DNA of 64,000 nucleotides from Janthinobacterium silvisoli (GTDB lineage: Bacteria > Pseudomonadota > Gammaproteobacteria > Burkholderiales > Burkholderiaceae_D): assembly GCF_014200725.1 (NCBI RefSeq), contig NZ_JACHCL010000005.1, forward strand, positions 186,001 to 250,000. Direction: 5' to 3'. Position 1 is the first letter of the stretch, and each line of letters starts with the position of its first letter. Both the position numbers and the translations under genes were made by a program. Positions 1 through 9,889 of the stretch are shown one piece after another. The notes below the pieces were generated by a model that ran no database searches, had not been told where the DNA came from, and saw only the letters and a program-made list of their open reading frames with translations.

Positions 1-46
1 CCACGCCCGTGTATCCAGTGCCGCCGACGATGCCAACTTTGATCAT
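1..46 (-). CDS. argC: N-acetyl-gamma-glutamyl-phosphate reductase, N-terminal fragment cut by the window edge
   Basis: Only the first 15 codons are present. They read M-I-K-V-G-I-V-G-G-T-G-Y-T-G-V, the NADP-binding glycine-rich start typical of ArgC, which reduces N-acetylglutamyl phosphate in arginine synthesis. A ribosome binding site (AAGGAAAG) lies a few bases upstream of the ATG. The gene lies downstream of rpsI on the same strand, but the rpsI terminator separates them. The call rests on a short N-terminus; another Rossmann-fold reductase is possible but less likely. Confidence 0.75.
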   Translation of the reverse strand, partial: MIKVGIVGGTGYTGV

Positions 47-156
47 TTTCTTTCCTTGTGTGTATAAATTCTATGAATAAATAAGGGTGCTGCAGCATAT
101 GCCTGGATGGCAATGTGCATATTTTACAGCGCAACGGCATGTCACGCTGAAATGCA

Positions 157-190
157 AAAAAGCCGCCAGACCTGCGTCCAGCGGCTTTTC
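157..190 (-). terminator. rho-independent terminator after rpsI
   Basis: Nine-base arms AAAAGCCGC (158-166) and GCGGCTTTT (181-189) pair around a 14-base loop. Read on the minus strand the stem is followed by a run of T. It lies 34 bases beyond the rpsI stop and should end the rplM-rpsI transcript before argC. Confidence 0.8.
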
Positions 191-223
191 GACCAGCGCC
201 AGAGAGGCGCTGTAGCGTGAAAA

Positions 224-616
224 TTAACGCTTCGAGAATTGTTTTGCGCGACGTGCTTTGCGCAGACCAACTTTTTTACGCTCAACTTCACGTGCATCGC
301 GGGTCACGAAGCCGGCTTTGGCCAGATCCGATTTCAACGCTGCATCGTAGTCGATCAGTGCACGGGTGATACCGTGACGCACTGCGCCAGCCTGGCCGGA
401 CTCGCCGCCGCCGTGAACGTTGACTTTGATGTCGAAACGCTCAACATTGCCGGTCAGTTCCAGTGGTTGACGAATGACCATCAGACCGGTTTCGCGCGAG
501 AAGTATTCGTTTGCTGGTTTGCCGTTAACAACGATCAAGCCTGTGCCAACTTTGATAAAAACGCGAGCCACTGCACTTTTGCGACGGCCGGTTCCATAAT
601 TGTAATTACCGATCAT
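224..616 (-). CDS. rpsI: 30S ribosomal protein S9
   Basis: The product is 130 residues, the usual length for bacterial S9. It has the characteristic N-terminus with [13 protein letters not shown] and the basic C-terminal tail ending RRAKQFSKR, which in S9 reaches the P-site tRNA on the small subunit. It follows rplM by 9 bases, the near-universal L13-S9 pairing, so the two are one transcript. Ribosomal autoregulation is known for this pair in other bacteria, but nothing in this sequence shows it. Confidence 0.98.
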   Translation of the reverse strand: MIGNYNYGTGRRKSAVARVFIKVGTGLIVVNGKPANEYFSRETGLMVIRQPLELTGNVERFDIKVNVHGGGESGQAGAVRHGITRALIDYDAALKSDLAKAGFVTRDAREVERKKVGLRKARRAKQFSKR

Positions 617-625
617 GTCAGTTCC

Positions 626-1054
626 TTAGAGAACAAGTGCTTTAGGTTGCTGAGCAGCGTGCGGATGGGAACCTTCCGCGTACACTTTCAGCTTCTTGAT
701 CATTGCGTAGCCGAGTGGGCCTTTAGGCAACATGCCTTTGACCGCTTTCTCAAGCGCGCGACCTGGAAAACGCTGTTGCATTTTCTGGAAGTTGGTTTCG
801 TAGATGCCGCCTGGATAGCCAGAGTGACGGTAGTAAATTTTCTCAGTAGCTTTGGTACCGGTCACACGCAGTTTGCCTGCGTTGATGACGACGATGAAGT
901 CGCCGGTATCGACGTGAGGAGTAAATTCTGGTTTGTGTTTGCCGCGCAGTCGGAGTGCCACTTCGCTGGCAACACGTCCGAGGACTTTGTCCGTCGCGTC
1001 AACCACGAACCAATCGCGCTGGACTTCATGTCCTTTAGCGGAAAATGTTTTCAT
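626..1054 (-). CDS. rplM: 50S ribosomal protein L13
   Basis: The product is 142 residues, identical in length to E. coli L13. It begins [20 protein letters not shown] and contains the conserved [12 protein letters not shown] segment and the MLPKGPLGY motif. L13 is an early-assembling large-subunit protein. The gene is first in the rplM-rpsI operon. A ribosome binding site (AGGAAG) precedes the ATG, and a well-formed sigma-70 promoter lies about 100 bases upstream. Confidence 0.98.
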   Translation of the reverse strand: MKTFSAKGHEVQRDWFVVDATDKVLGRVASEVALRLRGKHKPEFTPHVDTGDFIVVINAGKLRVTGTKATEKIYYRHSGYPGGIYETNFQKMQQRFPGRALEKAVKGMLPKGPLGYAMIKKLKVYAEGSHPHAAQQPKALVL

Positions 1055-1155
1055 GTTGACTTCCTAATAGATTACACGCTCAAATGGTGGTTCCGCCGGT
1101 AAAACTGTGCGGACTCTGCCTTATTTACTTTTCCTGAGCGAACGGAAAGCCGACA

Positions 1156-1185
1156 AGTATAAGCGGCTTTGCCGTGCCGCGTCAA
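1156..1185 (-). promoter_or_regulatory. sigma-70 promoter for rplM-rpsI
   Basis: On the minus strand TTGACG (1185-1180) and TATACT (1161-1156) are separated by 18 bases. This is the best -35/-10 pair I found in the window. It lies about 100 bases before the rplM start and fits the high output expected of ribosomal protein genes. Confidence 0.75.
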
Positions 1186-1278
1186 GCCCAAAGACAGCGC
1201 TGCCGCGGCCTGGCGGGCCAAACATGGAGCGGCCTTCCTCTATTACAATACAAAACGCTTATAACTTCGGAGAGTACG

Positions 1279-1707
1279 ATGGAATGCAAAGTTAGCTGGA
1301 ATGGCCCGTCGGGCATGAGTTTTCGGGCTGAAACCGGCTCCGGCCATCTGGTGACCATGGATGGCGCGCCCGATGGCGGCGGCCACAACCTGGCGCCGCG
1401 CCCCATGGAAATGGTGCTGCTGGGCACAGGCGGCTGCACCGCATATGACGTGGTACTGATCCTGAAACGGGGCCGCGAAGCCGTCAGTGGCTGCGAAGTC
1501 ACCCTCAAGGCCGACCGCGCCGACACCGATCCGAAAGTGTTTACCAAGATCCACTTCCACTTCACCGTGCGTGGCAAAGCCTTGAGGCAAAACGTCGTGG
1601 AACGGGCCGTAGCCTTGTCGCATGATAAATATTGCTCGGCTTCTATCATGCTGGCCAAGACCGCAGAGATTACGCACTCGTTTGAAATCATCGAAGAAAG
1701 CGCCTGA
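1279..1707 (+). CDS. OsmC/Ohr-family peroxiredoxin-like protein
   Basis: The 142-residue protein has the OsmC fold pattern. An N-terminal strand region (SWNGPSGMSF) is followed by a central helix with a cysteine in GTGGCTAYD (C53) and a second cysteine in DKYCSAS (C119). The spacing and context match the reactive pair used by OsmC/Ohr proteins to reduce organic hydroperoxides. The closest subgroup is probably the YhfA-like branch, so the physiological substrate is unclear. The ATG was chosen because GGAGAG lies five bases upstream; an in-frame start at 1174 has no such site. A possible -10 (TACAAT) lies at 1244-1249. Confidence 0.85.
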   Translation: MECKVSWNGPSGMSFRAETGSGHLVTMDGAPDGGGHNLAPRPMEMVLLGTGGCTAYDVVLILKRGREAVSGCEVTLKADRADTDPKVFTKIHFHFTVRGKALRQNVVERAVALSHDKYCSASIMLAKTAEITHSFEIIEESA

Positions 1708-1712
1708 CCAAA

Positions 1713-1836
1713 CCTACTGCGCGTCGGTATAGGCAGCCTGCGATGCTCACCGTACTAAAGTACGGTTGCGCTTCTCGACCACCTCTCCCTTCCGCTCGCT
1801 ACGGTTTTGTCAGACGTTTCACGACGTAGGTAGGAA
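1713..1836. repeat. structured intergenic element, probably a dispersed genomic repeat
   Basis: This 124-base non-coding block lies between the osmC-like gene and the coq7 terminator. Its ends are imperfect inverted copies (CCTACTGCGCGTCG on the left, ACGACGTAGGTAGG on the right). It holds an internal hairpin CCGTACTAAAGTACGG (1750-1765) and stretches rich in CGCTTC and CCGCTCGC. From memory, similar intergenic blocks recur in Oxalobacteraceae genomes, but I could not confirm this. Only one copy is visible here. Confidence 0.45.
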
Positions 1837-1837
1837 T

Positions 1838-1868
1838 GAAAAAGGCGCTCTTCGAAGCGCCTTTGTTT
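1838..1868. terminator. bidirectional terminator between the osmC-like gene and coq7
   Basis: Perfect nine-base arms AAAGGCGCT (1841-1849) and AGCGCCTTT (1856-1864) enclose a six-base loop. A/T-rich flanks lie on both sides. The hairpin abuts the coq7 stop and serves convergent transcription. Confidence 0.85.
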
Positions 1869-2527
1869 TAAATGTAATAAGCAGTCTTGGTCATGACTTT
1901 GCCCATCAGCCCCATCAAGGCCTTCACCGGCGCTGGCGTATCGATGGCCCCCAGCCGCTGCGCTGCCGCGCCATGCTCCACCTCATCGATCTGCATCTGA
2001 CGCACGATGGCGCGTGACTTGGCGTCTTGCGGCGGCAATTCTTCCAGGTGGCTGGCCAGGTGCGCTTCCACCTGACGCTCTGTTTCCACCACGAAACCCA
2101 GGCTGCGGCCGTCGCCCATGCGGGCGGCCAGCGTGCCGAGCGCGAACGACCCGGCATACCACAGCGGGTTGAGCAGGCTCAAACGCGAACCCAGTTCCGT
2201 CAAACGCTGCGCCGTCCAGGCCAGATGATCTTCTTCTTCCCGGCCCGCTTCATCGAACTGGGCGCGGATCGCCGGGCTGTGCGCATAACGCGCCTGCGAG
2301 TTGTACAGCGCTTGCGCGCACACTTCACCGACATGGTTGACGCGCATCAAGCCGGCACTATGACGCTGTTCGGCGGCGCTCAGGGTGGCGTCGGGCGCTT
2401 GCGCGGCAGGCGTCGGACGCGAGGCTGAAGCGACCCCAGCCATCACGCGCAAGGCCTTGTCGGCGCCAACAATCAAACGATCCAGGGGGTGAAAGTAACG
2501 GTTCGCGGTCATCGTCGCTATGCTCAT
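1868..2527 (-). CDS. coq7: 2-polyprenyl-3-methyl-6-methoxy-1,4-benzoquinone monooxygenase (COQ7 family)
   Basis: This di-iron hydroxylase catalyses the last ring hydroxylation of ubiquinone synthesis at the inner membrane. The 219-residue protein carries the expected carboxylate/histidine ligand pattern in four helices: [23 protein letters not shown] and IDEVEHG. Coq7 rather than UbiF is usual in betaproteobacteria. The start is uncertain. I chose the ATG at 2527 (MSIATM), but there is no good ribosome binding site, and an in-frame ATG 15 bases later (MTANRYF) is also possible. A longer reading from 2575 adds residues unlike the family. Confidence 0.93.
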   Translation of the reverse strand: MSIATMTANRYFHPLDRLIVGADKALRVMAGVASASRPTPAAQAPDATLSAAEQRHSAGLMRVNHVGEVCAQALYNSQARYAHSPAIRAQFDEAGREEEDHLAWTAQRLTELGSRLSLLNPLWYAGSFALGTLAARMGDGRSLGFVVETERQVEAHLASHLEELPPQDAKSRAIVRQMQIDEVEHGAAAQRLGAIDTPAPVKALMGLMGKVMTKTAYYI

Positions 2528-2599
2528 GTGTGGGAAAACATGAATTATAGGACGATCAAGGCCAGCCGTCGCCACGCCGGCAACAGGGTGACTGGGGCT

Positions 2600-3031
2600 T
2601 TATTGACCTGTGCGCGCTTTTTCCTGCTCGATCCAGTCCACCACGGGGCCGATGGCGTCGAGCCCGGACAGGCTTTTGGCCACGCCCAGGTTGAGCGAAA
2701 TCAAAAAGGAAATACTGTCGATGGGAATATCGGGACAGTGTTCGGCAAACGCAGCCAGGAAGCGTTCCGATTGCAGCACGCGCAAGACTTTCTCGCCGCT
2801 CATGAACTGCAGCACGCTGGCGATGCTGTGCCCGCCACCGAGGCTGTGATAAATAAAACGGTTGTACTGGGCGTCCACCTGCTTGAAATCGATCTCTTCC
2901 TGCCGCATCAGCCCCGCCAGATAATACAGTCCCAGGCTGACACGAAAGAAGCCGATAGCTTCCGCGCTGGTCATGCCGGCGCGCGCCACGGCCAGCACTT
3001 TATCTTGCGTGGCCTGATCGATGCTATTCAT
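2600..3031 (-). CDS. conserved hypothetical cytosolic protein
   Basis: I do not recognise this 143-residue protein. It appears all-helical, has no signal peptide or membrane segment, and contains only one cysteine (CPD) and no obvious catalytic motif. It starts with a strong ribosome binding site (AAGGAGG, nine bases before the ATG), so it is a real gene. It lies 72 bases upstream of coq7 on the same strand and may be cotranscribed with it. It diverges from the ABC transporter genes at 3185. Confidence 0.7.
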   Translation of the reverse strand: MNSIDQATQDKVLAVARAGMTSAEAIGFFRVSLGLYYLAGLMRQEEIDFKQVDAQYNRFIYHSLGGGHSIASVLQFMSGEKVLRVLQSERFLAAFAEHCPDIPIDSISFLISLNLGVAKSLSGLDAIGPVVDWIEQEKARTGQ

Positions 3032-3184
3032 GGTCCTGCCCTCCTTATGCGCCAGCTGGCAACGCTCTCTGAACCAGCTTGCATGAAGACGCTGATTTTT
3101 TCAATAAGCTTTTCGATATTTCCACCTTGCAAGTTACATTTTTCACATGCTACTCTGTCTTCCCTGACAACTTGGATACATCCC

Positions 3185-3964
3185 ATGATAGAGGTCAAGC
3201 ATCTGGCAAAACGTTTCCGCATGCCTCCCAACAAGGGCAAGGCACCGCAGGCACGCGATCCCCGCGAACACGAAGGCTGGTTCCATGCCGTGCGCGACGT
3301 CAGTTTCAGCTGTGCTCCCGGCGAAGTGCTGGGCTTGCTTGGCCCCAACGGGGCAGGCAAAACCACCACCTTGCGCCTGCTCTCGACCGCCTTGCAGGCC
3401 GATGCCGGCAGCGCCTTCGTCAATGGCGTCGATGTGCTGCAGCAACCGCTGGTGGCGCGCCAGAGCATCGGCTTCCTGTCGGGCTCGACGGGATTGTACG
3501 GCCGCCTGACGGCGCGCGAGAATGTCGAATATTTCGGCCGCCTGCACGGCATGCCGGCCGATCAGCTGAAGCGGCGCTGTGATGAATTGTTCGCGCTGCT
3601 GCAAATGGAAGAATATGGCGACAAGCGCGCCGACCAGTTGTCGACCGGCATGAAGCAGAAATGCGCAATCGCCCGCACCGTCGTGCATGCACCGCAAGTG
3701 GTCATCCTCGACGAGCCGACCACCGGCCTCGATGTGATGTCGTCCAAAATCTTGCTCGATTTCATCGCCAGCTACAAGGCGCTGCGCGTGCCGCTGATCT
3801 TTTCCACGCACCACCTGCACGAAGTGGAAAAGCTGTGCGACCGCGTCTGCATCATCAACCGCGGCACGACCGCCTTCAACGGCACGGTCGACGAGTTGCG
3901 CCACCTGGGCGGCAGCCACGATTTATACGATGCCTTTGTCGGCGTCATCAACCAGGGAGCTTGA
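3185..3964 (+). CDS. natA: ABC transporter ATP-binding protein, NatA type
   Basis: The 259-residue nucleotide-binding protein has Walker A GPNGAGKT (53-60), a variant signature LSTGMKQK, Walker [13 protein letters not shown] and a switch histidine in FSTHH. NatA-type ATPases power ABC-2 exporters; the founding member extrudes sodium. A charged insertion of about 20 residues (roughly 12-32) sits between the first strand and the usual HAVRDVSF segment. The ATG was chosen because GGAT lies seven bases upstream and the domain begins directly after it. The permease gene follows four bases later. The substrate cannot be read from sequence, so the symbol marks the family only. Confidence 0.85.
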   Translation: MIEVKHLAKRFRMPPNKGKAPQARDPREHEGWFHAVRDVSFSCAPGEVLGLLGPNGAGKTTTLRLLSTALQADAGSAFVNGVDVLQQPLVARQSIGFLSGSTGLYGRLTARENVEYFGRLHGMPADQLKRRCDELFALLQMEEYGDKRADQLSTGMKQKCAIARTVVHAPQVVILDEPTTGLDVMSSKILLDFIASYKALRVPLIFSTHHLHEVEKLCDRVCIINRGTTAFNGTVDELRHLGGSHDLYDAFVGVINQGA

Positions 3965-3968
3965 GCGC

Positions 3969-5165
3969 ATGTGGACGATTTACCTGAAAGAATTGCTGGA
4001 ACTGACACGTGACCGCAAGACCCTGATCTTCACCATCCTGATCCCCATCTTCGCCATGCCCTTGATTTTTGGTGGTTTTGCTTATGTATCAAGCAATATG
4101 TTCAAGAACGCCAAGCTGGCGGACATGAGCTACGCCATGTTCGGAAAGCAACACTCGCCAGGCTTGAGCGAGCGCTTCAGCCAGCAGGGCAATCTGCACG
4201 AAGTGAGCCTGACCAGTGAAAGCGAGATCCGCCAGGCGATTGCCGACGAACGCATCAAGTTCGCCGTGGTGATCCCGCCCAACTTCGATACTGCCCTGCA
4301 ACAGCAGCAGCAAGCGCGCATCACCCTGCATTACAACAGCGCCAGCACGGTCGATGTGACCCAGCAGCGCGTGCGCGAGATCGTCGATGCCTACAACACC
4401 AGCCTGCGCTCGACGGCGTTATCAGCCTTGGGCCTGAACGCCGATCAACTGGCGTTTGCGCTGAACCCCATCGTGCTCGACAAACAATCGACGGCCAACC
4501 AGCGCGAACAGATGGGCGCCATCGTCGGCGGCATCCTGCCCTATCTGCTGCTGATGGTGTGCCTGACGGCCGCCATGTACCCGGCGATCGACCTGGGCGC
4601 TGGCGAAAAAGAGCGCGGCACCCTGGAAACCCTGCTGCTGGCCCCGGTGCCGCGCGGCGCCATCGTGCTGGCCAAATTCCTGGTGCTGTTCACGGTCGGC
4701 ATGACCTCGGCCGTCCTGATGGTGGGCAGCATGGCCGGCTTGCTGCTGTACTTCGGCAACTCGCTGGAAGGCAACCTGGCCTTGCTGGTGCGCAGCATCG
4801 GCTTGCCGGACCTGGCCATGGTGACCTTGATGCTGGTGCCGACGGCCGCCATCTTCGCCTCGCTGCTGCTGTCAATCTCGATCTATGCGAAAAGCTACAA
4901 GGAAGCGGCCGGCATGATCACGCCGCTAATGCTGCTGATCATCCTGCCAACGGTGGTGGCCATGCTGCCTGGCGTGGAGCTGAACTGGATGTGGTCGATG
5001 GTGCCGCTCACCAATGTCTCGCTGGCCATGAAGGAATTGGTCAAGGGCACCATGGATTACCGCATGTTCGGCGTCATCCTGGCCTCGACCACCGTCATCG
5101 CCGGCGCCCTGCTGCTGCTGTGCCGCTGGTGGTTCAAGCGCGAATCGGTCTTGTTCAGGAACTGA
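3969..5165 (+). CDS. natB: ABC transporter permease, NatB type
   Basis: The 398-residue ABC-2 type permease has one N-terminal membrane segment (about residues 20-40), a large extracytoplasmic domain (about 45-180) and five or six C-terminal membrane segments starting near GGILPYLLLMVCLTAAM. The GEKERGTLETLLLAPV coupling motif characteristic of this family is present. The start at 3969 follows GGGAGC and is four bases from the natA stop, so the two form a unit. Translocated substrate unknown: sodium, a peptide or a drug are all possible. Confidence 0.87.
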   Translation: MWTIYLKELLELTRDRKTLIFTILIPIFAMPLIFGGFAYVSSNMFKNAKLADMSYAMFGKQHSPGLSERFSQQGNLHEVSLTSESEIRQAIADERIKFAVVIPPNFDTALQQQQQARITLHYNSASTVDVTQQRVREIVDAYNTSLRSTALSALGLNADQLAFALNPIVLDKQSTANQREQMGAIVGGILPYLLLMVCLTAAMYPAIDLGAGEKERGTLETLLLAPVPRGAIVLAKFLVLFTVGMTSAVLMVGSMAGLLLYFGNSLEGNLALLVRSIGLPDLAMVTLMLVPTAAIFASLLLSISIYAKSYKEAAGMITPLMLLIILPTVVAMLPGVELNWMWSMVPLTNVSLAMKELVKGTMDYRMFGVILASTTVIAGALLLLCRWWFKRESVLFRN

Positions 5166-5347
5166 GGATCACCGGGGCGGCCACGGCGCGCCGTCCGCCC
5201 CCGCCCATTGCACTCTGGACCCGCGAAAATACCGTACATCGCATGCAACTGCCCAGTACGTCTTAAATTCAATACAATGCCACCATACGATAGCCCCGCG
5301 TCACTTGTCTGGCGCCGGGCTGCAACACAGCATGAGTAAGGAGTTGT

Positions 5348-6241
5348 ATGGAATTGCAGATCCGCAAATTATCCAAGACCTACGCCAATGGCGTGGTGGC
5401 GCTGGATAACATTTCGCTGACGATCCCGCCCGGCATGTTCGGCTTGCTGGGCCCGAACGGCGCCGGCAAGTCGACCCTGATGCGCACCCTGGCCACCTTG
5501 CAGGAGTGCGATTCCGGCTCAGTCTTCTTTGGCGATTACGATGTCCTCGACGACAAGGACGAGGTACGCCGCATGCTCGGCTATCTGCCGCAAGACTTTG
5601 GCCTGTATCCAAAAGTGACGGCCTATGAGCTGCTGGACCATTTTGCCAACCTGAAAGGCTTGTCGAACCGCGCGCGCCGCCGCGAAGTGGTCGACGGCTT
5701 GCTGCAGCAAACCAATCTGTTCGATGTGCGCCACCAGCGCCTGGGCGGTTTTTCGGGCGGCATGCGCCAGCGTTTCGGCATCGCGCAAGCCTTGCTGGGC
5801 GACCCGAAACTGATCATCGTCGACGAACCGACGGCTGGCCTCGATCCGCAGGAACGCGTGCGCTTCCACAACCTGCTGTCCGACATCGGCGAAGACAAGA
5901 CAGTGATACTGTCGACCCACATCGTCTCTGACGTGGCCGACCTGTGCGCCAACATGGCCATCATCAACAAGGGCAATCTGCTGGTCTGTGGCAAAACGCA
6001 GGACTTGATCGATGACGTCAGCTGCAAGATCTGGGCGCGTTTCGTCGACAAGAAAGAGCTGGCCAGCTTCCAGCAGCGCCACGCCGTCATTTCCACCCGG
6101 CTGCTGTCGGGCCGCACCCTGATCCACGTGTATAGCGATGACGACCCGGGCGATGGTTTCGAGGAAGCCATCGGCGACCTGGAAGACCTGTATTTCGCCA
6201 CCATCACGGGGCGCCACCACGTCGACCCGGCGTGCGATTAA
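5348..6241 (+). CDS. ABC transporter ATP-binding protein for the M1-peptidase permease
   Basis: The 297-residue ATPase has Walker A GPNGAGKS (35-42), signature FSGGMRQRFG, Walker B LIIVDEPTAGLDP and switch histidine in LSTHI. A C-terminal extension of about 80 residues follows the catalytic core. It starts after AAGGAG, and its stop is nine bases before the permease-peptidase gene, so the two must work together. The 182 bases separating it from natB hold a possible -10 (TACAAT, 5273-5278) but no convincing -35. The downstream pair may have its own promoter or be read through from natAB. Confidence 0.9.
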   Translation: MELQIRKLSKTYANGVVALDNISLTIPPGMFGLLGPNGAGKSTLMRTLATLQECDSGSVFFGDYDVLDDKDEVRRMLGYLPQDFGLYPKVTAYELLDHFANLKGLSNRARRREVVDGLLQQTNLFDVRHQRLGGFSGGMRQRFGIAQALLGDPKLIIVDEPTAGLDPQERVRFHNLLSDIGEDKTVILSTHIVSDVADLCANMAIINKGNLLVCGKTQDLIDDVSCKIWARFVDKKELASFQQRHAVISTRLLSGRTLIHVYSDDDPGDGFEEAIGDLEDLYFATITGRHHVDPACD

Positions 6242-6250
6242 GGAGCGGCC

Positions 6251-9200
6251 ATGTTTGCCATCGCCAGCTTTGAAGCGCGACAACGGCTCAAGCTCTTGTC
6301 CACCTGGGTGTATTTCCTCATGTTCCTGGCGCTGGCCATGCTGTGGATGGCCACAGCGGGCGGCGTCTTCAAGGAAGCCACTATCTCATTCGGCGGCAAG
6401 TTCCTGATCAACGCGCCCCGCTCGCTGGCCTTCACCAGCAGCATCCTGGGCTGCTTCGGCGTGGTAGTGGTCGCTGCCATGATGGGCCGTTCGGTGCAGC
6501 AAGACTTCGAATATGGCATGCAGCACTTCTTCTTCAGTGCGCCGCTGAAGAAATATCAATACGTGTTCGGCCGCTTCCTGGGCGCTTATGCCGTGCTGGC
6601 CATCATATTTTCCAGCATCGTGCTGGGCGCCTGGCTGGGCAGCTACCTGCCCGGCATCGATCCAGACCGCCTGGGACCGCAGCGCGCGCAAGCCTATCTG
6701 ATGCCGTATGTCTTCACCCTGCTACCCAATCTGTTCATCTTCGGCGCCATCTTTTTCATCATCGCGGCGCTGACGCGGCGCATGCTGCCGGTCTACATCA
6801 GCTCGGTAGTCATGCTGATCGGCTACCTGGTGGCGCCATCGCTGGCGCGCGACCTCGATTTCAAGACACTGGCCGCCCTGATCGACCCGTTTGGCACCAC
6901 GGCCCTGATACGGCTGACGGAATACTGGCCGAATGCGGAACGCAACACGCGGCTGATCACGCTCGACGGCGTGTACCTGCTGAACCGCGTCATCTGGTTC
7001 GGTTTCGCGCTGGTGGCGCTGCTGCTGGGCTACTGGCGTTTTCACTTCCATGCCGCCCCTGACAGCGGGGCGGGCAAACGCCACGGTGAAGGCGAAGTGC
7101 CGCTGCGCCTGTCGAACGCCTCACTTGCCACGCATGAAACGCCGGATTTTGCGCAGCGCAGCCTGGCTGGCTTGCTGTTCCAGATGAGCTGGCTGAACTT
7201 GCGCGAAACCATCAAGAATATTTATTTTGTCGTCATCGTGCTGGCCGGCGTGCTGACCATGTATGCGGGCGCGATCGACATCGGCTCCATGTATGGCACG
7301 AATACCTATCCCGTGACGGAAGCGGTGCTGGAACTGGTGCATAACTCGTTCACCTTGTTCATGCTGGTCATCACCACCTTTTATGCGGGCGAACTGGTAT
7401 GGCGCGAGCGCGAAGGCAGCATCCATCTGATGCTCGACGCCCTGCCCGTGCCCAACTGGCTGCCATTGCTGTCGAAACTGCTGGCCCTGATCGGCCTGCA
7501 AGCCTTGCTCAGCGTAGCCATCATGCTGTGCGGCATGTCGATCCAGATCGTCAACGGCTATTACCATCTGGATCCAGGCCTGTATCTGCAGTCGCTATTG
7601 CTGACCTATTTGCCGTCGTATGCGCTGACGGCCGTGCTGGCCATTTTCGTGCAGGTGCTGTTCAACCAGAAATACCTGGCCTATTTTGCGATGATTCTGT
7701 ACTACATCGCCAGCATCACCTTCTCGTCGCTGGGCCTGGACGACCCCTTGCTGTTATATGGCAGCACGCCTGGCTTCATCTATTCCGCCATGAACGGCGC
7801 CGGCCACTACCTGTTGCGCGAACGCTGGTACTTGCTGTACTGGAGCGGCGCGGCCGTGATGCTGACCGTGCTGGCCCTGCTGTTCTGGCCGCGCGGCGCG
7901 CAAGACAGCTGGCGCATCCGCCTGCGCCTGGCCCGCCATGCACTGACGCAACCGGTGCTGGCCAGCTTCGCCGCCGGTTTGATCATCTTCCTGGGCGCCG
8001 GCGGCGTGCTGTTTTACACCTTCCACGTGGCCAACGATTACAAGTCTGACTACGCCGTCGATGCAGACCGGGCCAGTTTCGAGCGGCAATATAAAAAATT
8101 TGCCGCCACGCCACAGCCGCGCATCACCGACGTCAAGCTTGACGTCGCCATCTACCCGGACCAGCGCAGCCTGGCTGTCAAGGGGCGCTACCTGCTGGAA
8201 AACAAGACCAGTGCGCCCATCAGCCAGATTCTGGTACAGCAAGATCCGAAGGCCAGCATGCGCCTGCGCTTCGATACGCGCGTGCACCCGGGCCTGGACG
8301 ATAAACGGCTGGGCTTTTACAGCTACCGCCTGGCCGCGCCGCTGGCGCCTGGCGCCACCCTGGGTCTCGATTTCGACATCGATTATGGACCGCGCGGCAT
8401 ACTGGGACTGGGCCAGGAAACGCCGGTAGTGGCCAATGGCACTTTCTTCACGAATGCCGTGCTGCCGCATATCGGCTACCAGCCGCAGCTGGAGCTGACG
8501 GATGCGCGCGACCGCAAGAAACATGGCTTGCCGGCGCAGGAGCGGGCCTTGCCGCGCAACGATCCACGCGGGCTGGCCAACAACTACATCGCCAACGATG
8601 CCGACCGCATCCGTTTTGACGCTACCGTCAGCACGGTCGATGGACAGACGGCCATCGCGCCAGGCATGCTGGACAACGACTGGATCGCCAGGGGCCGCCA
8701 TTACTTCCATTACACGATGGACCAGCCCATGCTCAATTTCTATTCCATCCAGTCGGCCCGCTATGCCGTACGGCATGAGCGCTGGCAAGACGTGGCCATC
8801 GACGTGTATTACCAGCCTGGCCACGAATACAATCTGGACCGCTTTATCCGCGGCAGCAAGGACGCGCTCGAGTACTACACGAAAAACTTTGGCCCTTATC
8901 AATACAAGGTCTTGCGCATCGTCGAGTTCCCCCGCTACGCCAGCTTTGCGCAATCGTTCGCCAACACGATTCCTTTCTCGGAAGGGCTGGGCTTTATCGC
9001 CAAGGTCGACGACAAGAATCCCAAGGATCTCGACTACCCGTTCTACGTGACGGCGCATGAAGTGGCGCACCAGTGGTGGGCGCATCAACTGGTAGGCGGC
9101 AATACGCGGGGCGCCACCGTGCTCAGCGAAACCCTGGCCGAATATTCAGCCTTGATGGTGATGAAGAAAACCTTCGGCCCGGACAAGATGCGGCGCTTCC

Positions 9201-9829
9201 TGCGTTATGACCTGAGCCAGTACCTGATGGGCCGCAGTGGTGAACGCAAGAAAGAATTGCCGCTGGCCGAGAATGAAAACCAGGATTACATCCATTACAA
9301 CAAGGGCAGCCTGGCCATGTATTTGCTGCAGGATATCGTCGGCGAAGACAAGATCAATGGCGTGTTGCGCGACTTGCTGCTGAACTACGGCCAGAAGGGT
9401 CCGCCCTACGCCAGCGTGACGGCGCTGATCGATGGCTTGCGCAAGGTCACGCCGCCCGACCAGGCCTACCTGATTGACGACCTGTTCGAAAAAATCGTGC
9501 TGTTCGATAACCGCGCACTATCGGCCACGGCGCACAAACGGGCCGATGGCAAGTATGACGTCACCATCAATGTGCAGGCAGGCAAGCTGCATGCGGGCGA
9601 ACAGGGAGAAGAGCAGGAAGTGCCGCTGCACGACCTGATCGAGATCGGCGTGGACGACAAGGATGGAAATTCCTTGCTGCGCGAACGCAAGCTGATCACC
9701 ACCAAGCAGAATAGCTACACGGTGGTAGTCAATAACCGGCCGGGCAAGGCGGGCATCGATCCCGACAACAAGTTGATCGACCGCAAGCCGGACGACAATA
9801 TGATGACCGTCGACGTCAGCGACAAATAA
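6251..9829 (+). CDS. ABC-2 permease fused to an M1-family zinc aminopeptidase domain
   Basis: This 1192-residue protein joins two modules. Residues about 1-590 form a permease with two sets of membrane helices, the second beginning near residue 325. From about 620 to the end lies an M1 (gluzincin) peptidase domain. The zinc site is HEVAH (936-940), with the third ligand probably Glu960 in LSETLAEYS, one residue further along than in the classical HExxH-x18-E spacing. WWAH and a Tyr-rich region downstream also fit M1 enzymes. The only hydrophobic helix between the modules (about 575-595) would put the peptidase outside the cytoplasm if the helix count is even. The same fusion occurs in other proteobacteria, but its substrate is not established to my knowledge. 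The partner ATPase is the preceding gene. Confidence 0.9.
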   Translation: MFAIASFEARQRLKLLSTWVYFLMFLALAMLWMATAGGVFKEATISFGGKFLINAPRSLAFTSSILGCFGVVVVAAMMGRSVQQDFEYGMQHFFFSAPLKKYQYVFGRFLGAYAVLAIIFSSIVLGAWLGSYLPGIDPDRLGPQRAQAYLMPYVFTLLPNLFIFGAIFFIIAALTRRMLPVYISSVVMLIGYLVAPSLARDLDFKTLAALIDPFGTTALIRLTEYWPNAERNTRLITLDGVYLLNRVIWFGFALVALLLGYWRFHFHAAPDSGAGKRHGEGEVPLRLSNASLATHETPDFAQRSLAGLLFQMSWLNLRETIKNIYFVVIVLAGVLTMYAGAIDIGSMYGTNTYPVTEAVLELVHNSFTLFMLVITTFYAGELVWREREGSIHLMLDALPVPNWLPLLSKLLALIGLQALLSVAIMLCGMSIQIVNGYYHLDPGLYLQSLLLTYLPSYALTAVLAIFVQVLFNQKYLAYFAMILYYIASITFSSLGLDDPLLLYGSTPGFIYSAMNGAGHYLLRERWYLLYWSGAAVMLTVLALLFWPRGAQDSWRIRLRLARHALTQPVLASFAAGLIIFLGAGGVLFYTFHVANDYKSDYAVDADRASFERQYKKFAATPQPRITDVKLDVAIYPDQRSLAVKGRYLLENKTSAPISQILVQQDPKASMRLRFDTRVHPGLDDKRLGFYSYRLAAPLAPGATLGLDFDIDYGPRGILGLGQETPVVANGTFFTNAVLPHIGYQPQLELTDARDRKKHGLPAQERALPRNDPRGLANNYIANDADRIRFDATVSTVDGQTAIAPGMLDNDWIARGRHYFHYTMDQPMLNFYSIQSARYAVRHERWQDVAIDVYYQPGHEYNLDRFIRGSKDALEYYTKNFGPYQYKVLRIVEFPRYASFAQSFANTIPFSEGLGFIAKVDDKNPKDLDYPFYVTAHEVAHQWWAHQLVGGNTRGATVLSETLAEYSALMVMKKTFGPDKMRRFLRYDLSQYLMGRSGERKKELPLAENENQDYIHYNKGSLAMYLLQDIVGEDKINGVLRDLLLNYGQKGPPYASVTALIDGLRKVTPPDQAYLIDDLFEKIVLFDNRALSATAHKRADGKYDVTINVQAGKLHAGEQGEEQEVPLHDLIEIGVDDKDGNSLLRERKLITTKQNSYTVVVNNRPGKAGIDPDNKLIDRKPDDNMMTVDVSDK

Positions 9830-9842
9830 GCAGGGTAAAAAC

Positions 9843-9880
9843 AAAATGGCCGCCTCATCATCAATGAGGCGGCCATTTTT
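9843..9880. terminator. strong bidirectional terminator
   Basis: Perfect 16-base arms, AAAATGGCCGCCTCAT (9843-9858) and its complement (9864-9879), enclose the loop CATCA. The hairpin lies between the convergent permease-peptidase gene and the small gene at 9890, and both directions end in T runs. Confidence 0.92.
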
Positions 9881-9889
9881 ACCACTGCG

